The translations under genes and the position numbers were made by a program. From Brachionus koreanus (taxonomy: Eukaryota > Rotifera > Eurotatoria > Ploima > Brachionidae), in NCBI GenBank assembly GCA_016987375.1, contig PJRA01000018.1, positions 276,090 through 288,772 of the forward strand: 12,683 bases of DNA, given 5' to 3'. Below the pieces are notes generated by a model, which saw only the letters and a list, made by a program, of their open reading frames with translations, did not search any database and was not told the origin of the DNA. How positions within the stretch are numbered: position 1 is the stretch's first letter; each line of letters begins with the position of its first letter. This document shows, piece by piece, positions 6,951 through 12,683 of the stretch.

Positions 6951-7714
6951 TTATTTTCTTTGAAATTGCTTTTCTAATACCATAGCTGGATTTTTGAATT
7001 TGATTTTTTTACAGTCAAGAGAAAAACATTTTTTTATTGTCAAACATTTCTTTTCAAATAATTTATCTGATGTTTTTAATATATCATTATTTGACCTAAA
7101 TAAAAAAAACAATAAAAAAAATTTAATAAAAAATCTTATTGTGATTAATTTTTATTTTAAACATACTTTGATTATATTATCTAAAGAAAAAGATTTTTTG
7201 AGCTTTTTTCCTTCATTTATTAACTCAGATATGGGCTCGACAGACTTTCTTTTGTAAGCATGAAGAGTATTTTTTGAATTTTCTTTTAAGGATTCGTTCC
7301 CGCTTTTTGTCAAGTGTTTCACCACTTTTTTTTTTAAATTTTGAACTTTTTCAACCAGGTCCTAACTTCTTCTTAAATCCTTATTGTTTAGCACATTTTC
7401 TGATTTGTTTCGAGTTGAATTAAATTTAATTTCAACTTTATACCATTTTTTTTTTTGATTTTCATATCCGTATGGGCCTTTAATATAGTTATTTCCTGCT
7501 GTTGTTTTTTGTCCAATTTTTCTCAAACTTCTCCATTCCTCTTTTTCTTTTTCTAGTTCATTTCTGAAATGATCTTTTTTTTTGCCAAAAGCAAATTAAA
7601 ATCGCTTAGAGCAAGTTTTCGATTCCTAATGAATTCAAAACGCTCGTCACTCAACTGATTGTCAAAATGTTGCTTTCTTAATGCATGTGATGTAAGGAGT
7701 TGTCTGTAATCCAT
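6951..7714 (-). pseudogene. Two-exon lysine-rich protein gene, disrupted as read; family unknown
   Basis: Exon 1 starts at ATG 7714 (MDYRQLLTSHALRK) and runs to 7167, where AAA|GTATGT is a strong donor. A 71-bp, T-rich intron (7166-7096) ends in TTTATTTAG, and exon 2 (7095-6951) is open for 47 codons, ending LEKQFQRK and TAA. The exon 1 product is charged and probably helical: residues about 45-65 (RNELEKEKEEWRSLRK) and the part after the TAG (DLVEKVQNLKKK) suggest coiled coil, with a more aromatic patch (NYIKGPYGYE) between. Three faults are visible. A 9-base T run (7575-7583) puts the next 70 codons out of frame by one base; a TAG lies at 7364-7362, after which the same frame continues for 65 codons; and the open frame of exon 2 is not the one reached by a phase-0 join, which would stop after two codons. 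About 180 nearly open codons in A+T-rich DNA are unlikely by chance. It is a young pseudogene or a gene with homopolymer or base-call errors. I do not recognise the family. Confidence 0.6.
7096..7166 (-). other. Predicted 71-bp intron of the minus-strand gene
   Basis: On the minus strand it begins GTATGT and ends TTTTTTTTATTTAG. It is A+T-rich with several T runs and stops in all frames, while the flanking 195 bases of exon 1 and 144 bases of exon 2 are each open in one frame. Short introns like this are common in compact eukaryotic genomes. Confidence 0.5.
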
Positions 7715-9279
7715 TTATATTGTCTATTTTAAAATTTTATTTTTTACTGATGATATTATCAATAGTTTTAAATTATTTTAGATTCTTAAATATTAAAATT
7801 TATTAGTCGAATCGTTTATCGTTTTCAGGTGAAATGAAAAAGGATTAAACAATTAATTAATTATTGATTCAATATTTAATTTTTAAAATATTTTTAAATA
7901 AATCGAGTCCTGAATCGTTTATAAAAACTTTGAAAAACGAAATGTTTTTGATTTGTTAAAAGAATTCTCTTGTAGGTTATTAGTTTCTCAATAAACACAT
8001 TTAAATAATGAACCACATCATCATATTTACATGAGAACAATTGATTAATTTAATATTCATAATCCTTTAGTGTTTCAGAACAGTGTCATTCTGAGATAAA
8101 CATTTGAGGTAACAGTAATTAAAAAATTAACACAAATCAATTTTTCTATCTAATATAAATAAATTTAAGATAATAATGAAAAATATATTCAATACGTAAA
8201 AAATAAAAATATTTTGAGTAGTTTTTGTTTTTTTTCTCATTATCATAATTATAATAAAAATCAAATTCAAAAAAAATTTGAATAATACAAGAATTCGATT
8301 GGACATTTTTATTTTAAAAAGATCTTTTTTTTTTAATTTTTCAAGTGAAAAATATTATTTTTGACTTTTTAATCGAATGAATATTAATTATTAATATTTT
8401 ATTGAACTAAATAATATATTTGACTAATGTTTTCTTGTCGTGTGCACTAATTGCCAATAAAAAGAATATTGCATGAGTTAGATTTGAATGGATTAAAGAT
8501 TAATTGAATTTCTATGATAAATTAGCTGTTAAATTATCTAAATTAGAAAACATAGCATCCCGTAATTTAATATATATTGAATGCCAAGAATTTAAATCTT
8601 AATGAAAAAAAAAAATTTTCCAATTAATATCCGCACACATCGATTTATAATTGTTATATGGATCTGTCCTTAGGAAAATTCGGCTTTAACGGTCCTATTG
8701 CACACTCCATTCATTTATTAAGTTAACATTAGGTATCTTGTTTAATATTATACTATTTCATTTTGAATTTATAAGCATTTTAGTTTTATTTAAGTATCAC
8801 TTTAGAAATTAAATAAGAAAATAAAAATCATAACATTTTTCAAAATAGCTTATCTAAAAATTAATAAAATTTAATTTTATTAAAAGCATCCAGTTAATGA
8901 CACACAAAGAATATTCGATATTTGATTTATTTAAATTACGTTTTCTTGATGAAATTGACAATTATTTTAATGTCTATTGATATATTTTTTTTTTCAAAGA
9001 CCACTATTTTCAAGAGTTTTGAATTTGTCTTAAGCTAAATATAAAATAAAAAATATTTTGAATAATATTAAATTTTCTAATATTGAAGTAGGCGCAATTT
9101 TGTTAAAAACTGATTTTTATTAAAAATTGATTATTCTAGAATGTAATTAGAAGATGAGAAAAACAACATCTAAATTTGATATTTATCTAAAGGAAGTAAG
9201 ATCTAACTGATTAAAACATGCTCAAAGCTGTTAGCTAAAATTTAAATCTGATAAACATTGAAAACAATATTTTGTTGAT
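7715..9279. other. Long A+T-rich spacer
   Basis: This includes the region upstream of the minus-strand gene. The minus strand has TTTTAAAATAG shortly before ATG 7714, which could be an acceptor after a 5' untranslated intron. A short segment at 8640-8730 is less A+T-rich and has a 22-codon frame from ATG at 8658 on the plus strand, too short to call. I see nothing else beyond A/T runs. Confidence 0.5.
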
Positions 9280-9432
9280 TTATTTAGATTTATTAGGAAT
9301 GCTTGTCTGTTTAAATAAATTTTGAAATAAATTTAAATCTTTGTTTAACGCCTTGAAAAATATTTCCTTTTCTAATGTGCAATCCGCCGATAACCCTTCG
9401 GAAGCATATTCGAAATTGCAAATAGCTAGCAA
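9280..9432 (-). CDS. Possible terminal exon, unknown protein
   Basis: A minus-strand frame is open for 50 codons, from just after a TAA at 9435-9433 to TAA at 9282-9280. It includes ICNFEYASEGLSADCTLEKE and ends TSIPNKSK. It stays open through an A+T-rich half where chance stops should be dense. On the minus strand TTTAATTGCTAG (G at about 9425) could act as an acceptor, giving a phase-2 exon that begins just before ICNFEY. No upstream exon was identified. The opposite strand is also open for 36 codons over the G+C-richer half (9326-9433), so the strand is uncertain. No family is recognised. Confidence 0.25.
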   Translation of the reverse strand: MLAICNFEYASEGLSADCTLEKEIFFKALNKDLNLFQNLFKQTSIPNKSK

Positions 9433-9620
9433 TTAAATTCATCATAAAAAAGCTAGACCGTCCATCATTCAAATAAAAAACGAGTACTTCAAATCGAAAT
9501 ATAATAATTTCATGTTAGAAGTGTACTAGTTTTAATTTTTTGTTTTATTAATGACCTAAAAATTATGCAATATTTAACAAAATCTTCTTTCTATTATGCT
9601 TTTGTTACTTATATTTTTAG

Positions 9621-9718
9621 CCACATATAAAGAAATGACAAGACCAGCTCAAAATTCAACGCCTAATCCTAGAAAAAAGAATCCTAGCTACAGTTTTCAC
9701 AACAAAGAAGATATATGA
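9621..9718 (+). CDS. Possible terminal exon after a strong acceptor, unknown protein
   Basis: A good acceptor (cttatatttttag, AG at 9619-9620) is followed in phase 2 by 31 open codons, including KEMTRPAQNSTPNPRKKN, ending in TGA at 9716-9718. The peptide is polar, proline/asparagine/lysine-rich and would be a disordered tail. The other five frames are closed more often here. The matching upstream exon is not apparent, and the sequence beyond the stop is interrupted in all frames. No function can be assigned. Confidence 0.25.
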
Positions 9719-10205
9719 TCATACAAATAGAAGATAAAGTATTCTAAAATCATCTGGAAAACAACATAACTATTAATCGGACAGTTAAAGAAAAGATGTA
9801 GATAAGAAGGCTACAACAAGGAATAAGAACAATTAAAGTTAATATCAGCATATTTTAAAATCAAGCAGGTTATTAGAAAAGATGACAACTACAACTAAAA
9901 ATAATTAAGTTACTTTCTAAATAATTTAAAAAATTTTTTATTAAGGTTTTATTGACAAATTTTAATAAAATTTGATTTAGATGTCTCTCTTTTCAATTAA
10001 GTAAGTATTAAATATTAAAAATGTTTTTATCTTTTTTAGGATATTCATAAACTTGACGACAACAAAATCATATATTTAACATTATCACATTACGTTAACA
10101 CTGTCTCATACATGTAAAAACTTTCAATTTTACTGAATATTAATATGAAGTTTAAATTTGCTTATAACAAAAAACTTAAGCTTTTATGACTTATTTGATA
10201 GTTCT
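9719..10205. other. Spacer without recognisable features
   Basis: The first 200 bases are A-rich and purine-biased on the plus strand, with many in-frame TAA codons. A minus-strand frame of 33 codons from an ATG near 9850 encodes a hydrophobic stretch (containing IYIFSLTVRLIVMLF) but has no exon signals and is too short to call. The remainder is plain A+T-rich DNA. Confidence 0.4.
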
Positions 10206-10209
10206 GAGG

Positions 10210-11431
10210 GCTGAACACTCTTTCATATTAACAATTTACTCGGGACCAAGTACTTTGAATAGTCCAAATTGTCCTTTGTACTTGCTACAACAATCAATTT
10301 TACTAAATAGTCTATAAATATAAGCCTAAAATTGTGTTTAGACTATTTGGTTTTTAATTAAAAAAAATTAATCATTATTACTAATTTATCATAAAAAGTG
10401 TAGTAACAAGTTTAAATATTAAATCTTAAATTCAATTTCCTGATTCATGATAAGATATTTAGATATATTTAATTTTTTATTAAATTTTTTGAGTATTTAA
10501 GTAATAAACATCTTTTTAATTCTATTACATGACATTCAATATTTATGACTGATTAAATAGAAATAAATAAATGAATAATAAATGGTCTATAAGTTTTGTA
10601 CATAAATAATTTATTTTTTAGAAAACTTTACTAAACTGTCTAAATAGTGCTACAATGGTATAAAAATTGACCCAAAGTATGATTCCAGCTAACTTTAAAC
10701 AATAATTTTTACTGAATTCTGCTCTTCTTATTCTCTAGTAGGGTTAGATTAAAAAGTTTGTGAGACTAATGGCTAACAAAGTCAATAATTGTTTTTTGTT
10801 TAATTTTGCTTATAAAATATAAAAGAAAGCTTCGGTGAATAATTAAGTCATTAAGAGTGCTGAAGGCTCTATATAATCAATTTATTTTAAGGAGTATATT
10901 AGAACTTCTACATTGTCCTCTTCATAGTGCAACAGTTCAAGTGAATAAGAATTAACTATCAGCGGCTAGAAAATAAATATTTTGAATCTGGTTAAATTAA
11001 AGCCAACTTGATCATATATCTTTACTGAATTAAGTTATTCAGAGTTAACTGAACACTCTTAACATGCTGAACGCTGCTAAAAAAAAATGACTCTTAAAGT
11101 CATATTGGTAATATGACTAATTTTTGTCATTAAAACAATTTAGCTCCAGTCTAAGTCTTTAAGAGAGATAAAAACTCGGTGCACAAACATTTCACTGTCA
11201 ACTTAAAACAACGGAAAGTCTAATTCAAAGACTGAGTGTAATATAAAATAATTATTAAATTATCTGGCAGTAAACAAATTAATTAGCTTTTTAATGGATC
11301 GTTTGACTTATTTAATTCATTTTCAGTCAATCCTTAACAACATTTTACAATGAATGTTTATTAAAGCTTAGTGTTCAGCACTCTGAAATATCAATGCAAA
11401 ATCAAATGCTGTGTACAAAGGATATTGGACT
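10210..11431. repeat. Region with recurring CTGAACACTC-type words
   Basis: CTGAACACTCTT occurs at 10211-10222 and 11049-11060. GCTGAACACT at 10210-10219 recurs inverted at 11370-11379, and AGAGTGCTGAA at 10854-10864 recurs inverted around 11375-11386. A second word, AGTCCAAATTGTCCTTTGTAC at 10261-10281 (21 bases), recurs inverted and slightly changed at 11413-11431. Local stems include 10302-10314 with 10339-10351 (12 of 13 paired) and a perfect 9-bp stem with GGT loop, AGTCATATT/AATATGACT, at 11098-11118. No gene is seen. The words could be remains of an old repeat family or binding sites of one protein. Confidence 0.4.
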
Positions 11432-11571
11432 GACTGAGGACATTGGAATTCTAAATGTTCATCTCTTAAGTCTGAAAGTCTATTCAGCAACAAAGAAAAA
11501 ATAACTTTTGTTATTGTTGGTTATAATAAATAAACTTTGTAAAAATCAATTAGGAGTTAATTAGGAGGGAC

Positions 11572-11651
11572 AATTTAATTTATTATTTTATTTTTATAAT
11601 ATAAAATTATTTATAAATTATAAATTTATATATATATTATATATTATAAAT
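11572..11651. repeat. 80-bp run containing only A and T
   Basis: No G or C occurs from 11572 to 11651. The second half is rich in TATA/ATAT and self-complementary words (ATTTATAAATTATAAAT, TATATATATATT). Such tracts melt easily and act as scaffold-attachment or replication-associated DNA in some eukaryotes, but nothing here shows a function. Confidence 0.6.
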
Positions 11652-11935
11652 CTTGCTACTTAAAAAGTATTCATAAACTGCTACCCTTTAACTTGTTATT
11701 TAATCAGGTAAAATTTAATTAAAACCTATTAGATTATTTCAAATTGCTTTTATATCACTATTTAAAATCGAATCTATAATAATTTATTATTTGTTGTTAA
11801 GAAAGAAAAGGATCAAAAATAAATTAAAATCGAACTACGATCTTTTAAAAACTTTTTTTAATTTTTTACTGAGAAAGATAAAAATTGTCTAATAAATTTT
11901 TAACCGTATATAAAAATTCAACAATGACCAAAGTT

Positions 11936-12126
11936 AGATTTGAAAAAAATATTTAATATATCAAAAATTGAAGCAAAATTTCAATTTACCAAATACTTAG
12001 TCTATTAAGTATTGGCTTAAGTAAAAAATTGAATCAAAAATTCTAAAACAAATAGTGACCATAATGAATTTGATACTGTAAGATAGATCAAAAATAGCTG
12101 AATTCAAATGTGTAATTTGTTTTTTA
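11936..12126 (+). repeat. Direct repeat, copy 1
   Basis: Block a (11936-11999, containing TCAAAAATTGAAGCAAAATTTC) and block b (12078-12126, containing AAGATAGATCAAAA and GAATTCAAATGTGTAATTTG) are repeated in the same order at 12282-12414. The blocks are separated by about 78 bases here and about 15 in the other copy, so one copy gained or lost about 60 bases. A stem TGACCA-ATTA-TGGTCA follows shortly after, at 12144-12159. Confidence 0.65.
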
Positions 12127-12281
12127 AAAAAAGAAAAAAAAATTGACCAATTATGGTCATATGAGTAAATCTTGAAAAAAATTCAAATTTTTAAAATTTA
12201 ATTTAAAATTCTAATGATTTTTTTTATTATTAAAATGTACATTATCTGATTCAAAATTAACTAATAAATCTAATGGAATAA

Positions 12282-12414
12282 TTAGAATTGAAAAATATTT
12301 AATATTTCAAAAATTGAAGCAAAATTTCGATTTACCAAATACTTAATGAATTAGTTATTTGCAAGATAGATCAAAATTAGCGAATATTGAATTCAAATGT
12401 GTAATTTATTTTTT
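12282..12414 (+). repeat. Direct repeat, copy 2
   Basis: This copy has block a at 12282-12345 and block b at 12361-12414, the latter with a short insertion (AATATT before GAATTCAAATGTG). Identity with copy 1 is high in the shared blocks, with a handful of substitutions and small gaps. It does not encode anything. Confidence 0.65.
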
Positions 12415-12465
12415 GCACAAAATCTTCAAAGAATAACAAATAAGCCTATGATTAATTTCTAATTG

Positions 12466-12492
12466 ATCGATTCTCGTTTTTAAAGAATCGAT
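12466..12492. other. Perfect 9-bp inverted repeat
   Basis: ATCGATTCT at 12466-12474 pairs with AGAATCGAT at 12484-12492 across a 9-base loop. It lies about 90 bases before the putative exon at the right edge. Its role is unknown; it may be chance. Confidence 0.4.
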
Positions 12493-12579
12493 TATTGAAT
12501 CTTTCGATATGCATTTCAGGTCCTGACATTGAATCTCCTTTTTTTAGATTTGATTACTAAATATATAAACGATATTTAG

Positions 12580-12683
12580 AAAAAAGTAATTATACCAATT
12601 GAAAAAATAAAAATTAAAAAATCAGAAAAAGAAATAAATTTAAATGAAGCTGTTAAACGATTTAAAGAAAAAAAAGCAAAAGA
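12580..12683 (+). CDS. Possible start of an exon running off the right edge
   Basis: After TTTAG (AG at 12578-12579) a frame stays open for 34 codons to the window end. It begins KKVIIPIEKIK and includes EINLNEAVKRFKEKK, a charged, probably helical peptide. The same TAG is an in-frame stop if not spliced, so the frame must start at the acceptor or use a later start. Upstream acceptor-like sites (gcatttcag near 12520; tttttttag near 12547) lead into stops in all frames. A-rich spacer can give lysine-rich open runs by chance, so support is moderate. Family unknown. Confidence 0.3.

Noticed and set aside
6994..7257. 87-codon plus-strand open frame starting at TTG
   Set aside because: It has no ATG start, is phenylalanine/asparagine/lysine-rich and runs antisense to the better-supported minus-strand exons and intron; it is a shadow.
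8075..8112. Micro-exon between TTTCAG and GTAACA
   Set aside because: Too short to judge, and both signals are common by chance in this composition.

Overview
The window is very A+T-rich (I estimate roughly three quarters A+T), has no bacterial-style gene packing, and shows GT...AG splice signals with short open stretches between them. It reads as nuclear DNA of an A+T-rich eukaryote, mostly intergenic or repetitive. An A+T-rich small invertebrate such as a monogonont rotifer is my best guess, but nothing here is diagnostic and other A+T-rich eukaryotes fit too. No tRNA, rRNA, CRISPR array or long intact protein gene is visible.

The clearest object is a foldback-type transposable element at about 911-2849. 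Two near-identical inverted arms of about 0.55 kb (911-1484 and 2277-2849) start with arrays of a 6-base unit (TTACGC, TTACGG, TAACGC) and enclose about 0.8 kb of non-coding DNA dense in AGGATT/AAGATT words. Positions 1-215 are a third copy of the inner part of the left arm, with 213 of 215 bases matching, so a second member lies at or beyond the left edge. The element has no transposase and would depend on one supplied elsewhere.

Right after it, at 2855-2947 and 4891-4981, is an older pair of inverted repeats (about 75% identical). Between them lie two G+C-richer, coding-like patches (3113-3532, broken by stops, and 3792-3906, a possible first coding exon) and a compact MITE at 4268-4479 with perfect 30-bp inverted ends. 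A further G+C-richer, hairpin-rich island lies at 5015-5330.

The best protein-gene evidence is on the minus strand at 7714-6951. It is a lysine-rich, probably helical protein of unknown family, with an ATG, a 71-bp GTATGT...TTTAG intron, a second open exon and an AATAAA signal. As read it is broken by a one-base slip in a homopolymer and one TAG, so it is either a young pseudogene or a gene with assembly errors.

The rest (about 7.7-12.6 kb) is A+T-rich spacer with weak exon-like islands (9280-9432 minus, 9621-9718 plus, and 12580 to the right edge plus), recurring CTGAACACTC-type words (10.2-11.4 kb), an 80-bp pure A/T run and a pair of diverged direct repeats near 12 kb. No recognisable metabolic or defence system is present. 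The most unusual content is the foldback element and its modular ends.
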